This document shows positions 32,291-40,538 of a stretch of 51,680 nucleotides of DNA, in pieces (the first letter of the stretch is position 1; each line of letters starts with the position of its first letter). The notes below the pieces were generated by a model that did not search any database, was not told where the DNA came from, and saw only the letters and a program-made list of their open reading frames with translations. The position numbers and the translations under genes are program-made. This stretch comes from an uncultured Clostridia bacterium (GTDB taxonomy: Bacteria > Bacillota > Clostridia > Christensenellales > UBA1242), in contig CALWJZ010000002.1 of assembly GCA_944381145.1 (NCBI GenBank), forward strand, positions 1 to 51,680. Reading direction: 5' to 3'.

Positions 32291-32319
32291 TTTACAAATC
32301 TAAATTTTCATAGTAAAAT
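32291..32319 (+). promoter_or_regulatory. Promoter of the DUF2726-like gene
   Basis: TTTACA (32291-32296), 17-bp spacer, TAAAAT (32314-32319), 32 nt before the ATG. Confidence 0.55.
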
Positions 32320-32350
32320 TATAACAAGTAAATAACAAAGGAATATAATT

Positions 32351-32932
32351 ATGTTGTTATCCATTTTTTTAGATATAATTCTACCTTTAATTGTATTGGC
32401 AGTTATAATTATAATTGCAATTTTATTGAACAAGTCAATTCAAAAAAATATGAACAAATCAATAAAAGAAACTATTGAAATTACAGGTACACCACAAGTA
32501 ATTTTAAAAGAAAATTATTGTTCAGAAAAAGAAATGGTTTTTTTAAATGCGTTACATAAAGCATTACCTAGAGACTGTATTTCGTTTCCAAATGTAGGAG
32601 TTTCAAAACTGATTGAACCAAAAGGAAACTTAAATGATTACAAATTAGTCTTGGACAAGTATGTTGACATCTGTGTATTTTTAAGAAAAAATATGCGACC
32701 AATATTAGTAATTGATCTTTATGAAGAAAGTCCAGTTTCACAACAATTAAAAAAATTTGATAATAATGTTTTAGCAGTTTTAAAAGAAGTAAAAATTCCA
32801 GTTTTACACAAAAAAATTCAATCAGAATATATAATTGAAGAATTAAAAATAGAAATATTACAAGCAATGAATAGTACAACTGTTGCTTATTTAAAAGACA
32901 AAATTATAGACGAAACCAAAAGAAACAATTAG
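32351..32932 (+). CDS. Membrane-anchored DUF2726-like protein
   Basis: 193 residues. One N-terminal span (LSIFLDIILPLIVLAVIIIIAILL) and a cytoplasmic domain resembling DUF2726, a PD-(D/E)XK-like fold: CSEKEMVFLNALHKAL, FPNVGVSKLI, VDICVFLRKNMRPILVIDLYEES (the conserved D-strand and acidic D-L-Y), and VLKEVKIPVLHKKI. The expected nuclease residues are partly altered (IDLYEES instead of IELDD), so activity is uncertain. Single gene convergent to glmM. Confidence 0.6.
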   Translation: MLLSIFLDIILPLIVLAVIIIIAILLNKSIQKNMNKSIKETIEITGTPQVILKENYCSEKEMVFLNALHKALPRDCISFPNVGVSKLIEPKGNLNDYKLVLDKYVDICVFLRKNMRPILVIDLYEESPVSQQLKKFDNNVLAVLKEVKIPVLHKKIQSEYIIEELKIEILQAMNSTTVAYLKDKIIDETKRNN

Positions 32933-32964
32933 ATATTTGACATAAACAATATAATTGTTGACAA

Positions 32965-32990
32965 AAAAAACACACATATGTGTGTTTTTT
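32965..32990. terminator. Bidirectional terminator between convergent genes
   Basis: AAAAAACACACATATGTGTGTTTTTT is a perfect palindrome (split description: ACACACAT with ATGTGTGT, flanked by A and T runs). It serves both the DUF2726-like gene and glmM. Confidence 0.85.
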
Positions 32991-32991
32991 A

Positions 32992-34305
32992 TTAATTTAT
33001 AAAATTAAGTATATTTTCAATAATTTTATTTATTTTTATTTCACTTTTACCTTCAACATATATTCTAATTACAGGCTCTGTACCACTTGGTCTTACTACA
33101 ATTCTTACATCTTCATTACTATGTTGCAAATTTTTTATTTGATTTTGAAGTAAAATATTATTATTAAAATTTTTTCTGAAGTCATAACTTACTTCTACAT
33201 TTTTAGTTACACTATTAAATTTTTTTAATGATAACAACAATTCTTTTATATTTATACTTTTATCAACAATACCCTTAATTAAATATAGACTATTAAATAA
33301 GGCATCACATGTGCAATTATGTTCATATAAGCATATGTGACCCGACGGCTCACCACCTAAAGAAAGATGATTTTGTTTCATAAGTGAAATAACATTCTTG
33401 TCTCCAACATCTGTCCTTAGTAATTGTATATTATTTTTAAGAAGTGTTTTTTCTAAACCTAAATTTGTCATAACAGTGCCAACAACTGTTAAACTGTTTA
33501 GTTTGTTTTTATTTTTTAATAACATTGCAAACACATATAATAAATCATCACCATCTAATTCAGACCCATCATTTAGTATAACTCTTAATCTATCACCATC
33601 ACCATCAAAAGAAATCCCAAAATCAGCTTTATGTTCAAGGACTTGTTTCTTAACATTTTCAATATGATTTGCACCACAATTTTTATTTATTTTTGTTCCA
33701 TCATTATTACAATCAACTTCAATTACATTTGCACCCAAATGTTTATATATTTGTGGTGCTAATATATAATTTGATCCATTAGCAGAATCAATAACAATGT
33801 TTAAATTACTAAGATCACATTTACATACATTTATTAAATTATCTAAATATATATTTGTTAAATTTTTGTTAAATAAAACTTTACCTTTTTGTTTAGAAGG
33901 CTTTATTTTTGAATTTATTATAATATTTTCAATCTCATTTTCAGAAGTTTTATTAAGCTTTTCTCCAATATTTGAAAATAATTTTATACCATTATATTTA
34001 TAATTGTTGTGTGAAGCAGTTATCATAACTCCACCACCAACATTCAATTTTGAAACTAAAAATGAAATTACCGGCGTTGCTACTATATCTAAATAAAACA
34101 CATTTATGCCATAATCTACAAGACCTGAAATAATTGAAAATGAGATTGCATCTCCACTAGTTCTTGTATCTTTTCCGACAACTACATAATTATTTAATTT
34201 CTTTTTATTTAAATAAATTGCAAAAGCTCTACCAACATTGTAAGCTAATTTACAATTAATATCTTTGTCAACAATACCTCTTACACCATCTGTACCAAAA
34301 ATCAT
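32992..34305 (-). CDS. glmM: Phosphoglucosamine mutase
   Basis: 437 residues. Converts glucosamine-6-phosphate to glucosamine-1-phosphate for UDP-GlcNAc and cell-wall synthesis. N-terminal FGTDGVRGIVD is diagnostic for GlmM, the phosphoserine loop is MITASHNNYKYNGIK with Ser98, the metal site is SFDGDGDRLR, the sugar loop GGEPSGHI and the phosphate site VRPSGTEPVIRIYVE. Probably co-transcribed with the thioredoxin-reductase-like gene upstream; a hairpin covers its ribosome-binding site (34311-34339). Confidence 0.96.
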   Translation of the reverse strand: MIFGTDGVRGIVDKDINCKLAYNVGRAFAIYLNKKKLNNYVVVGKDTRTSGDAISFSIISGLVDYGINVFYLDIVATPVISFLVSKLNVGGGVMITASHNNYKYNGIKLFSNIGEKLNKTSENEIENIIINSKIKPSKQKGKVLFNKNLTNIYLDNLINVCKCDLSNLNIVIDSANGSNYILAPQIYKHLGANVIEVDCNNDGTKINKNCGANHIENVKKQVLEHKADFGISFDGDGDRLRVILNDGSELDGDDLLYVFAMLLKNKNKLNSLTVVGTVMTNLGLEKTLLKNNIQLLRTDVGDKNVISLMKQNHLSLGGEPSGHICLYEHNCTCDALFNSLYLIKGIVDKSINIKELLLSLKKFNSVTKNVEVSYDFRKNFNNNILLQNQIKNLQHSNEDVRIVVRPSGTEPVIRIYVEGKSEIKINKIIENILNFIN

Positions 34306-34310
34306 AAAAT

Positions 34311-34339
34311 CCCCCTTTAAAATTTATATGTTAAGGGGG
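34311..34339 (-). promoter_or_regulatory. Hairpin that hides the glmM ribosome-binding site
   Basis: On the minus strand CCCCCTTAA pairs with TTTAAAGGGGG, 5 nt before the glmM ATG. The AAAGGGGG strand is the ribosome-binding site. The following bases (ATTTTATG) are too few T for a good terminator. It could limit glmM translation or end part of the upstream transcript. Confidence 0.55.
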
Positions 34340-34345
34340 ATAATA

Positions 34346-35215
34346 TTAGTGAATTGAATTTAAGTATTTTATTGCTTCAGTACTAGCAATTGCTCCATCT
34401 GAACAAGCAGTTACAATTTGACGTAAATTTTTTTTACGAATATCACCAGCAACAAATACATTAGGAATTATAGTATGCATATTTTCATCTGTAACTAAAA
34501 AATTATAGCTCGTTTCCAAATTATCTTTAAATAATTTTAAATTACTTTGTTTACCTAGCTCCACAAATAGACCATCACATTTTAAAGTAATTTCATTACC
34601 TTGACTTATAAATTTTACTGCATTTAATCTATCTTCTCCAATCAAATCTACAATTTTAACATCATGAAAAACTTTTAAATTTTCATTTTGATAATTATTA
34701 GATAAATCTAGTATAGTTAAATCATTGGTTAAATTTGACAAATAATCAATTGCATGTTCAGCAGATAAATTTTTTGTAACAACTATCACACGTTTATTTT
34801 TATATAAACTACCATCACAAACAGCACAATAACTTAATCCTTTAAATTTAAAATAATCTTCATTTTTTAAATTTAATTTTACAGGAGATGTTCCACTTGC
34901 AATTATTAATGATTTATATTCAAACATATTTTTGTCACAATTGACAATGTTTTTGTCATAATTAATATTCTTAATGCTACAAAATTCAATTTGTACACCA
35001 AGAGAAATACATTGATTAACCATATTTTGAATTAAGTCAAATCCATTAATTTTCATAAAACCAGGATAATTTTCAATATTTTCCAGCGTTGCAGTTGTGC
35101 CACCTAAAAAATTTTCTTCAATAATTAATACTGATTTTTCTGCTCTAGCAGAATACATTCCAGCCGTTAGTCCAGCAACACCACTTCCTATAATAATTAT
35201 ATCATATTTAATCAT
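34346..35215 (-). CDS. Thioredoxin-reductase-like flavoprotein, probably ferredoxin-linked
   Basis: 289 residues. FAD-binding GSGVAGLTAGMYSARAEKSV (10-29), redox pair CAVC (Cys130, Cys133) followed by DG, and C-terminal NVFVAGDIRKKNLRQIVTACSDGAIA are typical of the low-Mr thioredoxin reductase fold. The NADPH site is degenerate: the usual GGGDSA is replaced by VVTKNLSAEH (about 145-154) and no HRRxxxR is present. This matches what is known of ferredoxin-dependent flavin thioredoxin reductases described from Clostridium, fitting a PFOR-based anaerobe. It should reduce thioredoxin. Directly upstream of glmM. No thioredoxin gene is adjacent. Confidence 0.8.
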   Translation of the reverse strand: MIKYDIIIIGSGVAGLTAGMYSARAEKSVLIIEENFLGGTTATLENIENYPGFMKINGFDLIQNMVNQCISLGVQIEFCSIKNINYDKNIVNCDKNMFEYKSLIIASGTSPVKLNLKNEDYFKFKGLSYCAVCDGSLYKNKRVIVVTKNLSAEHAIDYLSNLTNDLTILDLSNNYQNENLKVFHDVKIVDLIGEDRLNAVKFISQGNEITLKCDGLFVELGKQSNLKLFKDNLETSYNFLVTDENMHTIIPNVFVAGDIRKKNLRQIVTACSDGAIASTEAIKYLNSIH

Positions 35216-35244
35216 ACTTTATCTCCACATATTATATTAATATT

Positions 35245-35272
35245 ATTGTATCAAAAATACGCATTTAATCAA
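35245..35272 (-). promoter_or_regulatory. Promoter of the thioredoxin-reductase-like/glmM operon
   Basis: On the minus strand TTGATT (35272-35267), 16-bp spacer, TACAAT (35250-35245), just after the ribosomal cluster terminator. Confidence 0.6.
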
Positions 35273-35305
35273 AAAAAAAGTTGACCAATCATGCCAACTT
35301 TTTTT
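35271..35305 (-). terminator. Terminator of the ribosomal protein cluster
   Basis: On the minus strand AAAAAAAGTTG pairs with CAACTTTTTTT around an 11-nt loop, followed by more T; 12 nt after the rplQ stop. Confidence 0.9.
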
Positions 35306-35316
35306 AATTATTTTAA

Positions 35317-35820
35317 TTAAACTAGTTCAATAATTGCCATTTCAGCATTATCGCCATTTCTTGTACAAAGTTTAACAATTCTAGTATATCCACCACCAGT
35401 ACCAAGAGTTTCTTTTCTCTTAGCATATTTTGGAGCATATACATTGAATATCTTCTCGATAAGTGGGTACTTGATGTCGCTAGTACGTTTTACAAAATCA
35501 GCTTTTGATTCTTTTTCTGCTCTGATTTCTTGAATATTATATAATTTACTCATAATTTGTCTTCTAGCAGCAAGTTTTTTTACACCATCATTTATAACTT
35601 CTCTACTAACTTTAACTCCATTAGCATCAATACTTGTCTTGTTAGTTTTTATAACATCTTCATAAGTATTAATAGCTTTTGTTAAAAGTTTTTCAGCATA
35701 AGTTCTAACTTCTTTTGCTTTTTCTAAAGTAGTTTCAATTTTTCCATACCAAAGAAGATTTGTAGCAAGACTACGTAAAACAGCTAATCTTTCGTCTGTA
35801 GGTCTATTTAATTTTCTCAT
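35317..35820 (-). CDS. rplQ: 50S ribosomal protein L17, long form
   Basis: 167 residues, against about 115-130 in most bacteria. It binds 23S rRNA near the exit tunnel side of the 50S subunit. The N-terminal core (MRKLNRPTDERLAVLRSLATNLLW) and the C-terminal GGGYTRIVKLCTRNGDNAEMAIIEL are conserved. The extra length is an insertion of about 45 residues (about 55-105, VIKTNKTSIDANGVKVSREV...). Last gene of the cluster, 23 nt after rpoA. Confidence 0.95.
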   Translation of the reverse strand: MRKLNRPTDERLAVLRSLATNLLWYGKIETTLEKAKEVRTYAEKLLTKAINTYEDVIKTNKTSIDANGVKVSREVINDGVKKLAARRQIMSKLYNIQEIRAEKESKADFVKRTSDIKYPLIEKIFNVYAPKYAKRKETLGTGGGYTRIVKLCTRNGDNAEMAIIELV

Positions 35821-35843
35821 TATTACAAATTCTCCTCATTAAA

Positions 35844-36797
35844 TTATTCTTCATCATTTCTTAGAGACAATCCAAAACTTTGAAGTTTTGCTGCTACTTC
35901 TTCTAACGATCTTTTTCCTAAGTTTTTAACCTTAGCTAAATCACTTTCAGATTTTTTTGTTAAATCAGCAACAGTATTGATACCTGCTCTTTTTAAACAA
36001 TTATAGCTTCTTACAGATAAATCAATATCTTCAATTGTCATTTCTAATACTTTTGTTTGTTTATCTTCTTCACGACTTACTAATATATCCATTTGTGACA
36101 TACTTTCAACTAAGTCAACAAATAACCCTATGTGGTCTTGCACTAACTTACCAGATAATGAAATAACTTCTCTTGCAGAAAGAGTACCATTTGTTTCAAC
36201 TTCAATAGTTAATTTATCATAATCAATGTTCTGCCCAACACGAGTACTTTGAACATAATAATTTACTTTCTTTACAGGAGTAAATATTGAATCGATTGCA
36301 ATGTATCCTATTGGCATATCATCTTTTTTGTTTGCATCAGCAGGAACATAACCTCTTCCTCTACCAATATAAACTTCTAATTCAAATTTTGCACTATCAT
36401 CAAGAGTACATATATGAAGATCTGGATTTAAAATTTCAACCAAATCATTTGGTTCAAAATCTGCAGCAGTAACTTCACCAGCACCATATTTATTTATCCT
36501 AAGTACTGTAGTAAAATCTTTGGAAGTATCAAAACTTTTAACTGCTAAATTTTTTATGTTAAGCACAATATCAACAACATCTTCAGTTACACCTTTGATT
36601 GTAGAAAATTCATGTTGAACACCATTAATTTTTATTCCTATTGGAGCAGCACCTGGTAGTGCAGAAAGTAGCACCCTTCTTAAACAATTGCCAAGCGTAA
36701 TTCCAAATCCTCTATCTAACGGTTCTACAACAAATCTAGCAAAACACCCGTTATCAGTTTCTTCACAAGTAATTCTTGGTTTTTCAATTTCCATCAT
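35844..36797 (-). CDS. rpoA: RNA polymerase alpha subunit
   Basis: About 317 residues. The N-terminal domain (MEIEKPRITCEE, RGFGITLGNCLRRVLLSALPGAAP) dimerises and starts polymerase assembly; the C-terminal domain (EDIDLSVRSYNCLKRAGINTVADL, KNLGKRSLEEV) contacts UP elements and activators. I place the start at the ATG at 36797 because AGGAAATTT precedes it; a GTG at 36812 lies inside that ribosome-binding region. Standard alpha-operon place between rpsD and rplQ. Confidence 0.96.
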   Translation of the reverse strand: MMEIEKPRITCEETDNGCFARFVVEPLDRGFGITLGNCLRRVLLSALPGAAPIGIKINGVQHEFSTIKGVTEDVVDIVLNIKNLAVKSFDTSKDFTTVLRINKYGAGEVTAADFEPNDLVEILNPDLHICTLDDSAKFELEVYIGRGRGYVPADANKKDDMPIGYIAIDSIFTPVKKVNYYVQSTRVGQNIDYDKLTIEVETNGTLSAREVISLSGKLVQDHIGLFVDLVESMSQMDILVSREEDKQTKVLEMTIEDIDLSVRSYNCLKRAGINTVADLTKKSESDLAKVKNLGKRSLEEVAAKLQSFGLSLRNDEE

Positions 36798-36826
36798 AAG
36801 AAATTTCCTCACTTACTATTTATTTA

Positions 36827-37450
36827 TTATTTAGAGTACAACTCTACAATTAGATGTTCACGGATGTTTAGATCAATATCATCTCTTTGAGGCAACGCAT
36901 TAATTTTGCCTACAAGTTTTTCTGTATTAAATTCTAACCATTTAGGCATAACAACTTTCACATCTTTTAATTCTTTAAACATAGGAAGTTCTTTCTTATT
37001 TTCTTTAATTGCAATAACGTCGTCAACTTTAACTAAATAAGAAGGAATATTAACAGTTTTTCCATTTACAGTAATATGTCCATGGTTAACTATTTGTCTG
37101 CTTTCTTTTCTTGATGCTCCAATACCCATTCTATAAACAACATTATCTAATCTTCTTTCAAGCAATGATAACATATTTTCACCGACTATACCAGTACGTT
37201 GGTTATTAGCCATTTCGTAATATGCTCTAAATTGTTTTTCAAGCAAACCATATGCTTTTTTTACTTTTTGTTTTTCTCTTAATTGTAGACTATATTCAGT
37301 AGATTTTTTTCTAGAAGCGCCATGCACACCAGGAACATTTGTTCTTCTTTCCATAGCACATTTTTTAGAAGTACATCTTTCGCCTTTTAGGAATAATTTA
37401 CATCCTTCACGACGACAAATTCTACAATCAGCACCTGTATATTTTGCCAT
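36827..37450 (-). CDS. rpsD: 30S ribosomal protein S4
   Basis: 207 residues. A primary 16S rRNA binder that starts 30S assembly. It keeps a zinc-ribbon-like N-terminus ([24 protein letters not shown]), so it is the C+ form, and the S4 RNA-binding domain ([31 protein letters not shown]). Located in the alpha operon between rpsK and rpoA. Confidence 0.97.
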   Translation of the reverse strand: MAKYTGADCRICRREGCKLFLKGERCTSKKCAMERRTNVPGVHGASRKKSTEYSLQLREKQKVKKAYGLLEKQFRAYYEMANNQRTGIVGENMLSLLERRLDNVVYRMGIGASRKESRQIVNHGHITVNGKTVNIPSYLVKVDDVIAIKENKKELPMFKELKDVKVVMPKWLEFNTEKLVGKINALPQRDDIDLNIREHLIVELYSK

Positions 37451-37470
37451 AGTTAATTAATTCTCCTTTA

Positions 37471-37866
37471 TTATATTCTTCTACGTTTTGGTGGACGACA
37501 ACCGTTATGTGGTATAGGTGATACATCTTTGATCATAGTAATGTCTAAACCAACGGTTTGTAATGCTCTGATAGCAGTTTCTCTACCATTACCAGGACCC
37601 TTTACATAGACCTCAACTGATTTAATACCTTGCTCTTTTGCACTTTTTGCAGCAATTTCTGCAGCTTGTTGAGCAGCATAAGGAGTGCTTTTTCTAGCGC
37701 CACTTAATCCTAAACTACCAGCACTACTCCATGATACAGTATTACCAGCATTATCTGTGATGGTAATTATAGTATTATTAAAAGAAGCGTGTATGTATGC
37801 AGCACCTTTATCTAAATTTTTAGTTACTTTTTTCTTTTTTGTAACTTTACTCTTTGTAACAGCCAT
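37471..37866 (-). CDS. rpsK: 30S ribosomal protein S11
   Basis: 131 residues, normal length. Platform protein of the 30S subunit near the E site. Conserved [37 protein letters not shown] and C-terminal [18 protein letters not shown]. Starts 20 nt after the rpsM stop with an AAGGAGAAAA site. Confidence 0.98.
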   Translation of the reverse strand: MAVTKSKVTKKKKVTKNLDKGAAYIHASFNNTIITITDNAGNTVSWSSAGSLGLSGARKSTPYAAQQAAEIAAKSAKEQGIKSVEVYVKGPGNGRETAIRALQTVGLDITMIKDVSPIPHNGCRPPKRRRI

Positions 37867-37886
37867 TTATTTTCTCCTTAAAATTT

Positions 37887-38267
37887 TTACTTAGCTTTCT
37901 CTTTTTTTGACTTAGAAACAGTTTTCTTAGGACCTTTTCTAGTTCTAGCATTTTGTTTTGTATTTTGACCACGAACTGGCAATCCTTTTCTATGACGAAT
38001 TCCACGATAACAGCCAATTTCTTGTAGTCTCTTGATATTTAATGAAACTTCTCTTTGAAGGTCGCCTTCAACTACACAGTTTTTTTCTATGTAAGATCTT
38101 ATTTTACCTACTTCTTCTTCAGTCAAATCTTTTACACGAGTATCTGGATTAATTTTTGTTTCCTTCAAAATTTCATTAGCAGTTTGTCTACCAATACCAT
38201 AGATATAAGTTAAACCTATTTCTACTCTTTTATCATTTGGTAAATCAATTCCAGCAATACGAGCCAT
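37887..38267 (-). CDS. rpsM: 30S ribosomal protein S13
   Basis: 126 residues. Head protein contacting P-site tRNA and the 50S bridges. [26 protein letters not shown] and [30 protein letters not shown] are diagnostic. Preceded by an unusually long 238-nt spacer to rpmJ, so the alpha operon may have its own promoter here. Confidence 0.98.
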   Translation of the reverse strand: MARIAGIDLPNDKRVEIGLTYIYGIGRQTANEILKETKINPDTRVKDLTEEEVGKIRSYIEKNCVVEGDLQREVSLNIKRLQEIGCYRGIRHRKGLPVRGQNTKQNARTRKGPKKTVSKSKKEKAK

Positions 38268-38505
38268 TTTTTTCCTCCATACAATAATATAATTTACTTA
38301 AAACGTCATTCTTAATAAGTCTTAATGTGCATTTATTTTATGCAACAGTTGAAACAAAACCAATGTTTCATTGTTTTCTAAACGAAAACTATATATAAAC
38401 GCAGAGTAAGAATTTGCCGCGACTTACTTGCAATTGTTTTCAATGTTAATACTCAAATATGAGTGCAAAAATTGATTACACTAGACTTGCGATGTAATGA
38501 CAAGA
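38268..38505 (-). other. Structured spacer between rpmJ and rpsM
   Basis: The longest gap in the cluster. It contains small hairpins on the minus strand: ACTCATATTTGAGT, AAAACaAATG...CATTGGTTTT-type pairing near 38360-38390, and TGCATaaaataaATGCA (about 38330-38345). No reading frame with a ribosome-binding site is visible, and I cannot pick one promoter with confidence. It may hold a promoter and a leader regulated by a ribosomal protein. Confidence 0.35.
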
Positions 38506-38622
38506 TTAACCTTGTCTTTGTTTGTGTTTAGGATATTTAGAACAAATAACCATAACTGTGCCATTTCTTTTAATTACTTTGCAATTATCACACATTTTCT
38601 TTACTGATGGTCTTACTTTCAT
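38506..38622 (-). CDS. rpmJ: 50S ribosomal protein L36
   Basis: 38 residues: [21 protein letters not shown]..., [12 protein letters not shown]. The zinc pattern C-x2-C...C...H (CDNC, CSKYPKH) is intact, so this is the zinc-binding form. Start at 38622 with AGGAGAG upstream, 12 nt after infA. One residue longer than the usual 37. Confidence 0.97.
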   Translation of the reverse strand: MKVRPSVKKMCDNCKVIKRNGTVMVICSKYPKHKQRQG

Positions 38623-38634
38623 AACTTTACTCTC

Positions 38635-38862
38635 CTAATTTTTGTTTTTTAATCGCCACACAATGCGACCTTTCGTTAGATCGTAGAGCGACATTTCTAC
38701 TTTTACTTGGTCACCTACTAAAATTCTGATATTGTTTAAATGTAATTTACCAGATAAATATGCTGTAATTATAAATCCATTAGATAATTGAACTTTGAAA
38801 TTAGCATTTCTAAGAACTTCAACTACAACACCTTCGGTCTCTACAACATCTGTTTTTGACAC
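38635..38862 (-). CDS. infA: Translation initiation factor IF-1
   Basis: 75 residues from the GTG at 38862 ([26 protein letters not shown]). I chose this start because GGAGG lies at the right distance and MSKxDV is the family start; upstream TTG codons overlap the ribosome-binding site. OB-fold with [36 protein letters not shown] and GRIVWR. Slightly divergent (TTG/Tyr replacements in the usual HISGKMRK segment) but complete. Confidence 0.94.
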   Translation of the reverse strand: MSKTDVVETEGVVVEVLRNANFKVQLSNGFIITAYLSGKLHLNNIRILVGDQVKVEMSLYDLTKGRIVWRLKNKN

Positions 38863-38876
38863 AAACAACAAGCCTC

Positions 38877-39140
38877 CTATTTGTAATCTATAGATTTTTT
38901 ATAATTATTTAATAATTTTATTACATCTTCATTTGTTACATTATCCATTTGTAAATTTGAATTTTTTTCTAACAAATATAAATGTTTAAAATTTTTTTTC
39001 TTTGGACATTCAACTTTTCTCGTTTTGCCATTAACAAGGTAGGCATAATTACCAATTGTATTAACTATTAAAAATATACCACCTCTTTCTCTACCAGCTA
39101 TAGATTTTACTATAGCACCACTACTATAATACTTTGTCAT
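38877..39140 (-). CDS. KOW-domain RNA-binding protein (L14e-like)
   Basis: 87 residues. KOW-type beta barrel: [23 protein letters not shown], then [28 protein letters not shown] small protein of this kind lies between map and infA in many clostridia; its role is probably ribosome- or RNA-related but has not been defined to my knowledge. 7 nt after map, 14 nt before infA. Confidence 0.85.
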   Translation of the reverse strand: MTKYYSSGAIVKSIAGRERGGIFLIVNTIGNYAYLVNGKTRKVECPKKKNFKHLYLLEKNSNLQMDNVTNEDVIKLLNNYKKSIDYK

Positions 39141-39147
39141 AAATCAC

Positions 39148-39894
39148 CTATAATGTCAATATCTCAACACCATTTTCAGTTATCAAAACAGTATTTTCAT
39201 AATGTGCAGATGGCAAACCATCTCTAGTCTTACAAGTCCAACCATCTGACATAAATACAACATTTTTTTCACCCATATTAACCATTGGTTCTATGGCAAT
39301 AACACAATTTGTATTTAGTCTTGGACCACTTCCTGACTTTCCAAAATTAGGAACCATAGGATCTTCATGTAATTGTTTTCCAACACCATGACCTACCAAT
39401 TCTCTAACTACTGAAAAACCATTTTTTTCTACAAAAGTTTGAATTCTGTGAGATATATCACCTACAAATGCACCACTTTTCAAACCTTTTATTCCTTCAA
39501 AGAAGCTTTGTTCTGTAATTTTTATTAAACGTTTTACTTTTGTATCAATCTTACCCACAGGAAAAGTTCTAGCAGCATCACCATGGTAGCCTTTATATTT
39601 AGCTCCAACATCAATACTTACTATATCTCCTTCCTTAAGAATAATATTTTTACTTGGTATTCCATGCACAACTGTATCATTAACTGATGAACAAATACTT
39701 GCCGGAAAACCAGAATAGTTTTTAAAGGATGGTGTTGCTCCCTGAGATTTAATATAATCATAAGCAATTTGATCAAGTTCTTTTGTGCTCACACCAACCT
39801 TAATACTATTTTCTATTACTTTTAGTGTATCTCTAGTAATTCTACCTGCTTCACGCATTAATTCAATTTCTTCTTGAGATTTTATTTTAATCAT
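39148..39894 (-). CDS. map: Methionine aminopeptidase type I
   Basis: 248 residues. Removes N-terminal Met from new proteins. Metal ligands lie in SIDVGAKYKGYHGDAARTF (two Asp), HGVGKQLHEDP (His), AIEPMV (Glu) and the final SAHYENTVLIT (Glu). Its start overlaps the adk end by 8 nt, so the two are coupled. Confidence 0.97.
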   Translation of the reverse strand: MIKIKSQEEIELMREAGRITRDTLKVIENSIKVGVSTKELDQIAYDYIKSQGATPSFKNYSGFPASICSSVNDTVVHGIPSKNIILKEGDIVSIDVGAKYKGYHGDAARTFPVGKIDTKVKRLIKITEQSFFEGIKGLKSGAFVGDISHRIQTFVEKNGFSVVRELVGHGVGKQLHEDPMVPNFGKSGSGPRLNTNCVIAIEPMVNMGEKNVVFMSDGWTCKTRDGLPSAHYENTVLITENGVEILTL

Positions 39895-40516
39895 TGTTAA
39901 CCTTGTCTAGAATTGATTTAACTAATGCATATGTGTCTTCTACTACATCAGTTGCATCAATTTTACTAAACACACCTTTTTGTTTATAAAAATCAATGAC
40001 ATTTTGTGATACAGCTTGTTTACTTAGTCTAACTTTGATAACTTCAGGTTTATCATCATCTCTAGTATAAACATCTCCACCACATTTTTCACATTTGCCG
40101 TCTACCATCCACTCAAGTGAAGTTGGTTGACCACATTTGCTACACATTCTACGACTAGATAATCTTTCAATTATCTTATCTTCACTTAAATCAATCATTA
40201 GTGCAAGATCAATGTTTGTCAAACTATCCAAAAATTTTGCTTGTTCAATATTTCTTGGATATCCATCAAGAATAAAGCCATTTTTACAATCTTCTTGATT
40301 TATTCTATCTTCAACTAATTTATTGGTTAATTCTTCGGGAACTAATTCCCCTTTGTCAATATATGACTTTGCTATTTTGCCTAATTCTGTTTCATTTTTT
40401 ATATTAGTTCTAAAAATTTCACCTGTAGAAATATGAGGTAAATTATACTCTTTGCTTATAATTCCTGCTTGAGTTCCCTTTCCACTTCCAACTGGTCCTA
40501 ATAATACAATTTTCAT
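39887..40516 (-). CDS. adk: Adenylate kinase
   Basis: 209 residues. Interconverts ATP + AMP and 2 ADP. P-loop GPVGSGKGTQ (7-16), NMP-binding region STGEIFRTNI, FILDGYPRN, and a zinc-binding LID (CSKCG...CEKCGG, four Cys) typical of Gram-positive enzymes. Located between secY and map as in Bacillus. Confidence 0.98.
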   Translation of the reverse strand: MKIVLLGPVGSGKGTQAGIISKEYNLPHISTGEIFRTNIKNETELGKIAKSYIDKGELVPEELTNKLVEDRINQEDCKNGFILDGYPRNIEQAKFLDSLTNIDLALMIDLSEDKIIERLSSRRMCSKCGQPTSLEWMVDGKCEKCGGDVYTRDDDKPEVIKVRLSKQAVSQNVIDFYKQKGVFSKIDATDVVEDTYALVKSILDKVNND

Positions 40517-40538
40517 CTTTTCCTCTTTTCATTCCAAT

